From the NCBI GenBank assembly GCA_013365325.1, contig JABVXV010000329.1, forward strand, positions 1-64,000: a DNA stretch of 64,000 nt, read 5' to 3'. Positions 23,124 through 37,300 of this stretch are shown piece by piece. Every line of letters starts with the position of its first letter. The first letter of the stretch is position 1. The notes below the pieces were generated by a model, which was not told the origin of the DNA, searched no databases, and worked only from the letters and a program-made list of their open reading frames with translations. The position numbers and the translations under genes are program-made. Source of the stretch: Dipetalonema caudispina (lineage: Eukaryota > Nematoda > Chromadorea > Rhabditida > Onchocercidae).

Positions 23124-25810
23124 CTGGAATAAAAATGAGCAAACATTGCTTATTCATATGAATCCAAAGTTCGCAATTAAACAGCAAACGCTGATGACAA
23201 AGTGCAGAAAAGTGTGAAATATCGGAAACTGACGACTTTCTATGTAATACCATCGATCTAAATTATATTAAGGATAAATAATATAGAAGGTAAATGCAAG
23301 ATAGTAGTACTCGAGATCGCTAAATTCTACTTTCAAAAGTTTCTTGCTGATATCACAAACAATTTGTTTAGGTCCTTTTCTCACCAACCCGAATTTGTTT
23401 CACTGAAAATCTACTGAGGAAAGGATTTAACATTCAAAAGTTCAAGTCAAGGCAATTCTCCATCACCTCTTCTGTCCTTTCCTTTCTGACCTGTAACTTT
23501 CCTAAGCATCCAAAATGGATCACAATTGTCGGAATGAGTTGAAATCGGGTCACGAGGCCAGAACAAATGACATATCGACTACTTATCTGTATTATTAAAT
23601 TAGTAAGTGAGACGAGAAAAAAAAAAATGAAATTAAGAGAAAATGAAACAAATTTTCAAAATAATGTAAGAAAGAAATATAAAGGCACGGATGTTGTAAT
23701 ATGCCGATTAATGATTGTACAGAATAGCACAATGTAATTGTTCACCCTTTTTGTGACAGCAACAGCAAAAGCAATTCCATTTCAATTCAGTTTAAATCAA
23801 TAGAGTTATACGTACATACAAATGTAAACTATAATTTATTTATGCAAGTTTATCAAATGAATATCCACAGATTTGTCACAAATAAAAAGACAATTATACA
23901 ATTGAGAAGGAAGAAATTAGGCCTGAGAAAACGGTTGATTCACTTATTCAAGCTTTAATCATCGAAATGAAATAACCCAACATATATTGACGATACCATA
24001 ATATTGATCTAACGTGATAAGTTATTAATACAAAATAGAAATATAATTTTTCTCTTTTTTTTTTTGCATTTAAAATACAACAAACTATCGAAAAGGACAT
24101 TAAAGAAAGTGAAAAACCATGAAGAGAAGAACGCGTCGCTCCTCTATTCTCCTCTTCTCCTTTCTTGCTGACAATCAATTGTCGTATGGAGCGATCCGAA
24201 ATGTCTACTGCACTCTCCTAAAGAAGTATTGACTACTGAACATAATCACTTTCCCTATATTGATGGAATGGTCAATATATGTGCTATTATTTATTATACC
24301 TCCCTAGAATCACCACGGTTACTTGACTAATGGCTATTTGACATTTCTTGGCTATGATAATACCAATGCCAGTGTTAGCCATTTGCATTCTGTACAGCTA
24401 ACGGGAGTTTCCTACCCTTTGAAAGTGACATATGATTTCATCAATTCACTTTAATTGATTCCTTGGATAGACTTTTGATGATTCCAATCTATTAATCCTA
24501 TTATTTTATATGCAACGTTTACTGAATACAGTCCACAAAAAAACAAAAATGACAATATATTAATCTATAAGAAAATCTGAAAGGATAGCAAATCTAAAAT
24601 AAGTGATAGAAAGAATTACATTCAAACTACAACAAAAACACCTATTTATTCCTTTTGATAATATTACTTTACAGCAGAACTTTTGTGTACCGTATAACAA
24701 ACGATTAATTTGCTAAATGAATTCTACAAAATCACTATAAAGATTTTTAAAATAGGAAAGATTTGAAAAATTGGTGCAAAAAACTTCCAATACCAGTATT
24801 TAATTGAACTTGACATTTTTCGAAAAATCTTCAAAACTTGAAAAACCGCTTTCTTATTACAATAAGCTATAGCAAACTAAAGAAAAATAACTAACTAGTG
24901 CCAAAATAAATTTAAAAACTTCCACCTGTCATCTGATATTAGAGCTGTTTCACTCATTTTATTGATTATTTGTCGGTAAGGTTAAATGTGAAGCAACATA
25001 ACAAAATAATTCCTGAGCACTCTTCTAGATTATACTTTTAGAAAGCTTTGGAAGAGAGAGAGAGAAAAAAAAAAAAAAAAACATAATTGTAATAGTTGAA
25101 AAAGATGTAAGTAATCGGCATAATATCTTTTCCCCGACCAAACAATTGTTACTCATCAAACAGTTCCTAAACTAGTTTGACGTAATTTAACATGTTATGG
25201 TTACACTATCCATCTCCTCCTTTCACCAACATTCCTCTCGTCAATTTCGCATAAACGAATGAAAGGAAATCAAAAAAATGTGATTTATAGAATGCTTAGA
25301 AGATATACCACAAATTATAAGCCAAAAATATGTATATTTCTAGCAGCAATCCGGCTGGAAAAATGTTTATTTAAGACATCGAATAAACAACTAATACTGT
25401 TATTGGGAAAATTATTAGAAATAGATATTATTTCTATCCATAAGGGTCAGTTGTCAACAGAATTTAGATTGGTTTCATCAGAAATGATTGATCAACAACA
25501 CAAACTGTTGACTGTGCAACAGAACGTCAGGCACAGCCATGTTCTAGCCGTGTAAAAAACATCATAGTATCCAACTGTCAAAACATTTCATCCACCCTCT
25601 GTTCAAAATACCGATAATTAGGACCTGATTTGAGATATGATTAGTATAACAACCGCATCAATGAAGTGCCGCAAATGACAAGTATAAGAAGTACAGATTT
25701 ACAGTGCTCCCTAAATGTCGTGATAACCATCAGTACTAACGCATTTTTCAATTTTCCAGTCTTTATTTCCAATATCTTCTATTTGCCTGTTGCCATTGCT
25801 GCGTTTTCAT
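23124..25810. other. No recognised exon between kel-8 and THUMPD1
   Basis: This stretch should be either the large 5' intron of kel-8 or its promoter plus the THUMPD1 3' UTR. A 76-codon minus frame ending at 23023 overlaps the first known kel-8 exon in the wrong phase. A plus-strand frame at 25259-25555 (98 codons) has no recognisable motif. An AG/A-rich run lies at 25052-25081. Confidence 0.45.
25762..25767 (-). terminator. Candidate poly(A) signal of THUMPD1
   Basis: AATAAA on the minus strand, 44 nt beyond the THUMPD1 stop codon. Confidence 0.5.
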
Positions 25811-28070
25811 TTATTCTTTGTGATGCAAGCTGAGCTTTCTTCGTGCGATGAATTGTTTAATGCATGAGAGCATTACGGATTTGTGCACAATCTGTACTAG
25901 TACGGCAATGTGCGGGTTATCCAGCGAAACATGACTGTCCGGAGCCAATTGTTTCAGGGCTAGCAGTACCATATCCATAACATCACCCTTCCCCAAGCTA
26001 TCATTATTTCGCGCCTTAAAATCGAATAGATATGTTGGCCATTTACCGTCTTCAGCCGGATGGAAATGCCTCGAAATCAATCTACTCACTTCCTGAAATT
26101 ATCATTAATCCAACTGATAATAAAGAGAAAGTACGTACTTCTGTTCACACAGAAATGAAAATGTATCTTAACCAATTGGGGTCATGACATGTGTTGCATA
26201 CCACCACCTGTCTCTAGCTCCCCAGATGTGATTTCTCAAATAAACTTTATTCTACATTTATTTTAAATTGATTTCAGTCGCGTTTTACAAAAACGATGAT
26301 GAATGTAACAGATGGAGAAAAAAATCACTTAAATTTATTTATCTACTAGAAGAAACTTTTTCCTCACAAGCGCATTCATTAAAATGTTTCCCATACCTAC
26401 CAGTAGATGGTCCTTTCTTGATACAAATCAAAAAATACAAAGTTTACCATAAAAAGAATACTCCCATCTATATCCTCAAATATTCCAAAAAAATAGAAGG
26501 TATCAATAAGGAGGATCAAGATATATAAAAAATCATATTTCGTGAAACTATTAATTACGATTTATTGAATTCCTGATCTCCCCGACACAAATGATTCCTT
26601 TAACGACTATGCTACCTTTACCACAACCTACTAATACAAATCCGAGAGATTTTTGAGAGGAATATTAGATACTAAAATCTCTTAGATTACCGTATCTAAC
26701 TCGATCATATCCACTCGGCAAGTCCTTTCCACCGGCCATACTCGTTGCAACAGACGACAGCACCGCTTTCTCAGCACCATTTCAATAAGGTAATCCACAA
26801 AATCATATACGTTCTTGTCATTTACACCTTTCACAACAAAAAATAAGCAGTTGTTCGCACCAGTTGGTCGCTGCCATATTTTCCGCTTTTTCACATTCCT
26901 GTTATCGCTTCGTGCTACAGAAGACCTTTGTTCAGTTAATAACCTATTTTGAATTATTCATTGAAGGCATTTGTTACTTACTTAATGTAGAATATCAACG
27001 CAGCGACTTATCTTCTTTGATTAATTAGCTTAATTAATTAGCCGCTTCATGTTACTTATCTCATTATCTTTGTAGACCTGTGTGCGTTTACTCCTTAAAT
27101 ATAATGCTTCGAATGACGAGTCTAGTTAGACTCTAAACATACGTATATGTAAGAAGGGAACGACGATCTTTTCGAATACTTTTTCATTAAATATATAATT
27201 TTGAACGCTTTTTTTTGGCCGTTTTTTTTTTTTCTTTTTTTTGTCTCATAAACAACAATTTCAGTGTAGATACGTTAGTTTGCTTAAATTTTGAACATGC
27301 TATTATCTTCGCATGTTGACTTTGTACATGTTTGTTCCTTACTTTCTTACAAAATCGTCCAATAGTACTTAAATCGAAAAGACGAAAACTTCAAAATCAA
27401 TTCATAAATGGTCGAGCTCAAGTTAACTATTGAAAGGATGAAAAATACCTACCGTCACTAGGCAAGAAACTTATCCTAAAAATTCAACAAGCAAACTTAT
27501 GAACATGGAAATGATTAGGCTCAAATGATGTATCCGGTCAAATGGTCGTGAAATTAAAAACACGTTACTAAAGCTGTAGTTTGACGAAGGAATTTCTTTC
27601 AAAACACTTTCAAAAATAGATCATTTTCTCTGTCTTATACCCTAAGATCTTTATGTACTTGACCAAGCCTTTAAGACAAATCAACAGATATATGGAATGA
27701 AGAATAAATAAGTGTACCATTTTGTATAAAATAAAAAGAATTGTATGAAACAGTAAAACCTTAAAATCTGCATGAAATAATAAAAACTAAAACCTTGATC
27801 ACAAAATCGTTTTACTGAATCTGCAACATCTTCCTGATCACTATCCAAATTAGTCCCTATTCCAATAACATCATCATCGGAATCTTCTAATGAATGATCT
27901 TTCTTCCATAATTCCAAAGTTTGTTCGATGACATTATATGCTTCACGTACTGCTTGTCTTTCATTACCATTACATGTGAAAAATAAACCACAACAGCCTG
28001 ATTCCACCCATTTTTGTTTTACATTTTGATTGTAACGAAAATGATTGCGTCGTTTCTTATTCTTTTCCAT
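25811..28070 (-). CDS. THUMPD1: THUMP-domain tRNA acetylation adaptor (THUMPD1/TAN1)
   Basis: An RNA-binding partner of the NAT10/Kre33 acetyltransferase, needed in yeast and mammals for N4-acetylcytidine in tRNA-Ser and tRNA-Leu. Three exons (minus): 28070-27794, 26914-26691, 26092-25811; phases close to 260 aa, against about 350 in human, where the C-terminal tail is longer. The N-terminus is basic, followed by GLFFTCNGNERQAVREAYNV, close to the human ITCNMNER region, and an acidic linker (EDSDDD). The THUMP domain spans about residues 105-235, with GANNCLFFVV, RVWPVERTCR, FDFKARNNDS and the conserved closing motif NPHIAVLVQIV. The protein ends soon after that domain. The ATG at 28070 is the first in frame. 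It lies on the same strand as kel-8, possibly inside a kel-8 intron. Confidence 0.92.
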
Positions 28071-31000
28071 AGAATGCCTTATTATTCAAATGGTTATATA
28101 AAATGTGTGAAATATGTAGTAAAAATATGTAAAATTCAAAGATACATTTAGATGATAAATTCTCTCACGTTATCTTCCACTCACATTGATATTCTATAAT
28201 TATATTTACTTCCTCAAATCGTAAACTTTAACAACTAAACTATAAAATAAAATCTCCCTGAATAGCCCCATAATAATCAATCAAAACTACAAATTGTAAA
28301 TCTAAACAGCATGCCTACCTAATTTCAGTAACGTATGATCGAATTATATGCTTACCCGCTAATTTAAATTTTAACCTAAAGTGAAATTTCAATGTTCAAA
28401 ATTGAAGCTTTTTTCTTTTCCCCTTTAATAGGTTTATATAAAACAGTAACAAAAATAATTTACATTATTATTAGTCTGAATTCAATTGATAAAAGTTATC
28501 AGAACTATCATATAGCTTAAATTTATACGATAAAATTTCAATATTAATCGTTGAAATTTGTAAATTTCATTTGACGTTAGGAATTTTTGAAAAACAGATA
28601 AAGTTCCTAGTATTAAAAGGCATAATTATTTTAAGGGATGGACAATCTACGAGACTTTTAAGTAAAACAATAACGATCGAATATTTTTAGTTATTAGAAA
28701 AACTGATAAGTTTTTTGGCATTAAGGAAAAAAGACCATAAAACGGATAGTTATTAAGAAAAAAAGTAAATAATCAGATTGAAAATGAAAATAAGAGGTAA
28801 ATTATTTCCTTATGATAAAGAAAAAATGGTAATTAAAATTAATAACTTAACTACTTGTTGAAACAAATATTAAATAAAGACATGACATAAAAATTAGGCA
28901 CTGATCAATTCAATTTAAAGCTTCGAAATTCAAGTTCATTTTAAAGGACATACATCTTAAAATTTTTAAGGATCTACGAAAATCCACTTTACATAAAATT
29001 ATCAAGGAAATGTTGTGCTTTGCCAAAAATCCTATAATCAAAGAATTGAAAAAATTTTGTCCTAAAAACTAAAAAAAAAAAAATTACGAAAGAATTCGAA
29101 ATTCTCAAAAAGACGATGATACGATGCAATTTAGACATCTTCTATTATCATAAATATGATTTGCGATAGTAAAATTCTGTGAACTTTTGTATCGTTGTTA
29201 ATTGCTTCCTCGATGGACGATATATTCATTTGTGTTTGATCACCCCAAAATACATTGAAGATATTGTTGTCATGATTTTTTGAACTTTTTTCTTATTATA
29301 CTTCATTCTGAATCGGATCTGTGACTGTAAGGTGATACTAATTTTTCGTGTAAATAACTGCAAAATTACGAAATTCTCGTATTAGTTATCTGAAAAATCG
29401 AAATAACATTGGTGCCAATTCTAAGCTTATTTATATTTAACCACATATACAATTACTCTTCATTAGCCAAAGGAATGAATACGTGAAATGTAATTTTGAA
29501 AGTGAAGAAACTACTACCAATGAATTTAAAAAACTATAGCATATCAGTGACTATATCTTATTTAATTAAATTTAAAGAAATACATATATGAGCATATATG
29601 TAAGAAAATATGAAGTTCTTTTCACAGTACATTCTGCTGAAATATTTTCGGAAGGCTGTAAAATGCCGATAGTTGTACCAAATATCAAATTTCTAATCAA
29701 ATCTGACATTTCTCAATAAATGCAAGTTGCAAAATCAGTTTTTTAAAATCAATTGCGTTCATTTATTTTATTACCATGGCTCGAAATTCGAAAAAAAAAA
29801 GGAAGATTTGAAAATGTTAATTTTGGGGAACAATTTTTTTACGTTTTAAAAAATTTGCCATTTTACAATGGTGACTAATTTGATGACAAGAATTGACATT
29901 TGAGAAAAATGATTTTTTTCTTTGATGATAATTTTATTTTTCAGGAAGATTTTTTTCTGAAATAAAATGACATCGTGTATAATACGACAAATTAATCAGC
30001 GATTGATGCATTCTGAAGTGAACAGAAAAAAGAGATGGAATTGACGGAAGTATGATTTACATTCTTGAAAACGATGAATGAAAAACAGGACGAATTAAAT
30101 GAACGAATAGTTGTGATCTATCATAGTTATAAATTTCTCTAATTGTTAGATTAAATTATCAGATTGTTTGATTGTTTGTTTATTTGTTTATTAATAATAA
30201 ATAAGACTTTTAATAGCAATACAACAAGAATGAATCATTACGATCAACATAATTATTAAATTATTCAATACAGCGATGTTGATTGAACAATGTATCCATG
30301 AATCGATCTATGTGAACTCCTCTAACAGCTCATTGTTTTTATCATAAAAAAATTAGTGTGATTAATCCACACTCTACGAGTAGATAAAATTATCCGGATT
30401 TCGAATTTTATCTTAGTTAGTTATTAAAAAACCGGAAAAAAAACCAAAAATAAATATGGAAAATATACAAATTTTTAGACATCAAATTCAAAGTTAAAAT
30501 TTGAATTAAAGAAAGTGAAATGTAAAATTATTGAGAATTAAATCACTTTCAAGTATTTCTGCCATAAATCTAATTTGACAGATCATCTAAAACCCATAGA
30601 TATGAAGAAAGATAATTTGTGTTGACATTTCTTCATATCAATGTTAATGGAAGTTCTAAAAATCTAGTAATGTCACGACAAATGAAATGTGATAAAACGT
30701 GTTTTACCAATCACTTTTGATGATACTAAAAAGGATTTAAAAGAAGGTATTAAAGTGTAGGAAATGCAAGAAAAGGAAATATGAGCAATGAACGGAAAAA
30801 CAAATAAACGTATCACAATTACTTTCGTAATGAGAGGAAAATGTTGTACAAACTAGTTTTAAATCATTAATAAAATGTTATGAACCGAATAATGAAGTTA
30901 AATGTAATATTCAAATCAAGTCTCGGTGCAATGATTTGAAATGATGAAGATATATTAATTAATTAATTAATTAATTAAAAGCATTTGTTGAATATTGTTT

Positions 31001-31573
31001 GTATTACGATTAGCTTGAAAATTAATATTTCAATTTCGATTTAAAAATCAGAAGCTTTAACTGTAAGTGAGAAGGCATTATGAATTTAAGGTAATTTTAA
31101 TACAAATAATTAAGAAATTAATTTTAACATTAATAATTAAGAAATACGATTATTTTCAGAGACTAATATGTGTTAAGCAAAATAATTATTGTTTGTTAAA
31201 AATAATTAAAGGTATATGATCGAACAGAATGTTGAAGAACAATGAGCAGTAAATACTTCAAAATTTCGTAGTACAAGTTTTAGTCAAGAACATCATGACC
31301 TTTCTTGATAAGCAGTTTATGTGGGGATAATAATATTTGGGTATTATTCGACTGTATATTTATCAAGTGAGAAACAAGCCACATCAAATTATCAGACTTT
31401 TGATGATCCGAATGATAAATAATGTTTGAATTTGGATTTAGTTATTTTAATTTTACAAAATAACGTTCACATCAAAATAACATCAAACAAAACATTAAAT
31501 ATATACAAATTAATTTTCAAATAAGTTAAATAGATATCAAATTATAAGTAAAAACAAAAATAAGTGAACTTAC
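28071..31573. other. Very AT-rich gene-poor stretch
   Basis: About 3.5 kb with stops in all frames at short intervals and no open frame of 60 codons. It contains an (ATTA)n run at 30954-30977 and several A/T homopolymers. I see nothing that resembles an exon, RNA gene or mobile element. It holds the THUMPD1 promoter and possibly part of a long kel-8 intron. Confidence 0.6.
30954..30977. repeat. (ATTA)n simple repeat
   Basis: About six uninterrupted ATTA units, a self-complementary microsatellite in the AT-rich stretch. Confidence 0.85.
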
Positions 31574-31702
31574 TCGAGAAGCAATAGGTAATAATGATGA
31601 ATGTTCAACAATTTCTGCTACTGAAGGCAATATTGGTGCTGATATCAATGGCAACGGTGGTGGCAATATTTGATCAGATTCTTCACATTCTTCCTTCATC
31701 AT
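31574..31702 (-). CDS. Isolated 5' coding exon, possibly the kel-8 N-terminus
   Basis: On the minus strand an acceptor (TTATCAACAG, at 31714-31715) is followed within 11 nt by ATG ATG. From 31702 there are 43 codons, ending exactly at a consensus donor GTAAGT. The peptide is acidic then Pro/Leu-rich, with MMKEECEESDQ followed by ILPPPLPLISAP. Coding codons, a strong donor and a leader-like acceptor support a real first exon. It ends in phase 0, and the first known kel-8 exon (23123) begins in phase 0, so it fits as the missing kel-8 start, with an 8.4-kb intron that contains THUMPD1. It does not fit THUMPD1, whose own ATG region would need another phase. A separate short gene is possible. Confidence 0.55.
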
Positions 31703-31715
31703 ATTCTCTTCAACT

Positions 31716-34363
31716 GTTGATAAATTGTTGAAATACAGTGTAAGAGTTCGCGTGAAGGAAAATTAACACTTCTCAGAAACTATTAAATTTTCTAAAATAA
31801 ATCGAAGGATAGATATTTTATTAACGTCGGAAAAACGAGAAATACATTTAGTTAGATGTATTTTGGATCATCTATATCAGTTCAACTAGTTGGAATCTTT
31901 TTTGATTGATGTGAAAAAAAGTTAAGTAGCGATCAGGAAATGAATGATAACATTTATCATTAGCAATTGCTATATGAGGAATAAGTGAGAGAGATATTAA
32001 TGATGATATGATTTAATCATATAAAAAGATCTGATTGAATTGAAAAGAAGAATTACTGAAAAACTATTGAAGATAAAGAAATGAATGGCTGGTAGCATAG
32101 TTGATGTTGTTTCATCTTCTTCGATGATTTGATTTGATATTGGTTATCCTCACAATTATACCATCTTCAGCCAATTTCCTTTAGTGTGTTTTCATTCATA
32201 ATACTAAAATTTGGAAGCAGCAATTTTGAAATCTTTTCCTAATTTGAAATTTGGATATTAACAGGTAAAAAAAAATTGAAAACCTTTCTTTAATGAATCA
32301 TAAGATTTGCAAATATTCTAGAAAAGTAATGAAGTAAGTAACATCTGTCTATCAAAACATGATTTCTTTCATTTTATGCTACATTTTTGGAAGGATTTTT
32401 TTAAAATGATTAACAAAAATCTTAGACTTTACAAACCTCTCTTAATGTGAGCAACGAATTTATCTGAAACATTCCTCTCTCTCTTTTTCCTATCATTCTG
32501 ACATATCATCATCAGAATCTTTCTCCTAGTTTCTCAAGAAAAATTGATCGAATTATTACTTTCTGATTTCAATACTTATTGCTTGATCTTCTCGCTTACA
32601 TGTTCTCATTCAACCTTTTTTTTTTTTTCTCTTTTTTGTATGTATTCGTTAAACCAGAACAGTGTTTAATTTTTTTCTCTTCCAAATATTAGACCATTCT
32701 ATCTTCACCCTCAGAATAAAGATGATGACAGATTGAACGAGATGATAATTCCCGAATACTATTCTTGACTTTAATATTTTAAAATCAAAATCAAAAAAAC
32801 AAATTCTGAGGAAAATGAAATTTCGCATTTCATTGCAAATTAAAAACAAAATCTAGAATCATCATTATTGTATCTGTCTTACTAGAAGGTGTCAGCTGAA
32901 TTTGAAGTAAAATATATATCCAACAATAGGTAAATTAATCATTTCGGTTATCAGCATGGACGGCATAAATAACGATTCCAAAACTACAACCAAATTTATG
33001 CATTTCAGTTTTTCTTCCTTTTTATTTCATTCATTAGAAATGAGAGCACTTCTGCTATCGGGGCGATGAAACTTCCTTCCGGCACTTCCTTTCGATTTCA
33101 TTTTGCTCACAGGTAAAACATCATCTTTTGTCGTCACCATTCTCACTATTATCACAGCGAAATATAACGATGTATGGTCATTATTCCAATTTTAAACCTT
33201 AAACAGGATCTAAAAGATACTATGGAAATATCCTTTTCTGAATAATTAGTGCTTCATCACAATTGTTACTGACAATATCATAGTGTTATCAACATTATCA
33301 ACGTCTTATCAACGTTATTATAATTATTACAAATGTGACACATATGTTTTGAAATAGGAAGAAAAGGAAGCACAAACTTACAATATAAGGAAAAATTTAA
33401 TAAAGATTAAAGTTAAAGCATTGCATTGTAATGAACCTGATAACAGAGACTCAAATAATTGGTATGTTCATCACAGTTGATCATGTCAGATTCCGAGTAA
33501 ATTTCACTAAGCATGTCATATTAATGTAGACATTTTTTATCCCATTCTATTATACTTCCTCTATTTCCATTCTCTATAAAATTCATTTGTTACATCTAAT
33601 TTATGTATTTATGCTATCTTATATCATTTCAATAACCATTCTTTACAAATTCAGCCAAAAGTGTGATACTTTGAATGTCAAGAGTCAACTATGCATGCAG
33701 TGATCATATCCAAAGTACTGAACTATGGATTACGATATATTCCGGGCATAATAACCGGTCGAACTATTCATTAAATTTATCTTCCTTAAACTAGTTTTAG
33801 TCCTAATTAAACCTCCTGTATATCATACAATCACGAGGCGGCCAAAAATTAGAATTATGCGTCCAGATCTAAAATGGAACTTCGATGACCTTCCCAGTCG
33901 AATCAAGCACTTGAATCCAAGCATGCAATAATTTTGATTGGTATTGCTTTTTCATTTGCTTTTTGAGATTAACTGAAAAATTGATACAAGTTACTTACAC
34001 AAATTTTGCATTATATTTTATTTAAGTTTTAAAAGTCTAACAAAATCCATACGTTTTGGTGTAAGTTTTTAAAAGTGAATTCTTGAAAAACGAAGGACAA
34101 ACAGCCCAAAAACATACACATGGTAAAAGACAGAAAACAAAAGCAGAAAAAACCCTATTAAACATACAAAAAATCCGGACAATTTCGACACTTTATATGG
34201 TAAATATAATTATTAAAATGACAAGAAGACTTTTGCAAAAAAGATGGACGAATGCTATGTTTTTTTTCCAAAAAAGCTAGAAGCTATTGAAGTTGTTTAC
34301 TGAATACAGTAGTAATGGGAAATCGATGATGCATACCTTCTATACTAAATATTGGCAGAAACT
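31716..34363. other. AT-rich stretch with no recognised gene
   Basis: About 2.6 kb between the isolated exon at 31.6 kb and the 3' end of RFT1. Frames at 32649-32849 (-) and 34083-34280 (+) are low-complexity and lack motifs. It should contain a promoter for the 31.6-kb exon and the RFT1 3' UTR. Confidence 0.5.
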
Positions 34364-37300
34364 TTAATCATCATGAGCTCCCAATGCCTGGCCGCCTAGA
34401 AATTTGGCAACATGCAAGTCATTTTGATAGATGTGATTGATAACAAAAATGAGTAAGGAACATCCAACGGCTACGTGTGCAGCATTGTGCATTATACCAT
34501 CAACTCCACCGAAAATCTAGAATCAAACTTGTTGTAGTTATACCAAAACTTTATCTAATAATTCGGTAAAATTTATTTACTAATTTAAATCGAAAAAAAT
34601 GGCAAATTTTTGATAACGTGATGAAAGCAGTGGTAAAGTACCACAAAAATAAGAAATTTTAATGAAATCTGAAGCGAAGATCATCCCTTAGAGACTCTAA
34701 CTGTAAAAGAAGGTGGGACTGAGGAATCGAGGAACAGGATCATAGGCACTCTTTTAGTTCAGGGTAACAGATGTGAGGAGTAATTGACAAACTTCTACCC
34801 CTTTTTTTTGTTGACAGGGCAGGAATTGATTCCTTGTAACATCTTGCAATTTTGACAAAATTTCAAAAAACTAACCAAAAGGGAAAGTGAAGTTACCACA
34901 AGACAAAAAAGGAGAATTAGAATTGTTGAGAAATTTGGAAGTGATTTGAGAAAGCTGATTTGACCAGATGAAAATCGGCGAATATGCTGCCAGCTGAAGA
35001 GTGAATAATTAATTTAATTTTACTGCAGCATTCAGTCAGAACAAATTCTCTTTGCTAAAATCTATTGAAATTCATCTTAAGAAGTCAATAAAATCGCTAT
35101 AAAATAGGCGCTTACCTATAAGTTATTCGCATTAGCATAGTGATTATATTTGCTAGTATCAAACCATATGCGCAGACAGCGTACGAAAGCATGGACGACA
35201 AAAATATCTGGATGGGAGAGGAAAGGAACAAAAACCAGCCATGCGAAAGAAGCTGGAATTTTGTAACATGTGAAAATTAGGGTCTAAGTTCAAATTGGAT
35301 AATTGGAAAAACTATTAGAAAAAAGCCTAATCGAAATATTGGATTAGCAATTGAAGGAACAGAATGAAGCATAGCCCGCAGGATTTCAGCTAAGTAAAAC
35401 TCAGCAATCCGAATTATCGCACCAGATAGACAGCCAAAGCAATGAATGGATTGACGATTTTCGAAGGCGGCGGTGTTTGTCTGTTCATGGCATACATTCA
35501 TGTCTTTTCTAACATATAAAATCACTAACAGATGCATTATTATTTAGACCCAATGTTCTTAAAAGTAACAGTGGTGGGTAAGGCATTTATTAGAAGAACT
35601 ATCAATAAAAAACACGGAAATGTGCGATTTAAATAAATTTTTTTTACTGATTCTTGAAACATGAAACCTCCTGTTCGTTCATTGTTGCCATAGCAAAGCA
35701 TTCAGTGATACCATTGACTGCAATGACAATTATATAGAAACAGTAGAGTCTCAGTATATTCGCACCTGAAAAGAAACATAAATTTTATAGAATATATTTA
35801 CAAATTAGTTCACAAAAAATAAGAATTGGTTGATATTGGCTGAATAAAGTAAGTTAAAGTGAAAAAAAAAAAACATGAAGTAAAATAAAAACTATGCGTA
35901 GGAAATTTTAGAAAAGAATAAAAAGTGAAGTTGTAGCGAAGTAAAGTAAAACAATAGTAATGATGGCTAGAAACGAGAAATGCCTTGTTTTAACAGTACT
36001 CGCAAATCTTCATATTGATTTTTCTTCCGAAATTTAAAGTCTATTTCTCAGTAATAGATATTCAGTAATCCAAAAAACTTACCTGCATTATTGATCAGTA
36101 GAGCGCCACCATATATTTTGATAGCAAGAGGAGAATAGGGTATCGCAAAAATAAATATTATAGTACCAACTACTGTTACAATATGCAGAAGACTATTCAT
36201 TGCATCAATTCCCTTTTTCACATCAGTCTGCAAACGTTAAATACATATATATTATAGTACCAACCAAATGCATCTAACAACTGAATGTCTCAAAAATTTG
36301 TGAAATACTGGTGAAAGAAAATAATAGTACATTTATCATTTAACTGTAAAAAATATGAGGCTTGGAAGATATTTTTCACCAAGATAAATAAGCGATTCAA
36401 ACAAAAGCTAGAGCAGCTAACACGGTAATTTTAATTTGTCAGATAACAAGAAAAAAATTTTTAACTCGAATGTTCCAATGCTAAATATACCTCAGTTCGA
36501 TCTTTCGCCGAAGTTGCTCTTCGAAGACAAGTGGAGAAATATAAATAAGCAGAGTGCTCGAGCGGTGCGAAAATGATGCGCGCCACCAAACTACCTAATT
36601 TATCGACTGCATCGAAAACTGCTAAAATAAAGCAATTTGCAACAAGGTTTTAAAACACGTTGTTTTAAAATGAGAAAATTTTACAAATAAAGTGTGATAA
36701 ACTGATAAGAAATTGCATCCACATTAAGCAGAATTCACACGGAATAGAGACATAACTGAAAACTGATAAATCTAGCCTTGATCTGATAAGGAAAAAAAAT
36801 TCGTGAATGCAAGCACGTATCCAGTACCATTCGTAATAACCTGCTTAAAAATGGAATGAATAGTAAAAGCTCCCAATATAGAACGGTTCTGCAATTTTAA
36901 TTTCCTGTTATTAGTTTCACTGATAATATCTTTATAATGCATGTACGAAATAAAAACCATTTACAACACTTGAGATGAATCGCAGTGGATTCCAAATTAT
37001 TGGAAATGAAAAAGCACCTCTTTTGAGAGGGCTTTAGGAAAACTTGGATAAAGTGATATCGTATTGAAATCTCTGACAGATGGTGCAACGGATCGAATGC
37101 CAGAAACTAATAGATATATGCACAAAGCGGTGTAGCAGAAAGATGAGAGAACCTGAAAATCATTCCTGACTAAAAACTAACAATAAATAAGTAAAACGGT
37201 GGTAATAAAAAAAAATGATTTTCCATAAAAACGTCTTATTTAAAGGTAACTAGCGGAGTTCAAATAATACGATTCAGACGCACCAAAAATTAAAGTATAT

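Noticed and set aside
23023..23253. A 76-codon minus-strand frame just upstream of kel-8, as a possible start.
   Set aside because: It runs through the acceptor into the wrong phase of the Gln-rich kel-8 exon.
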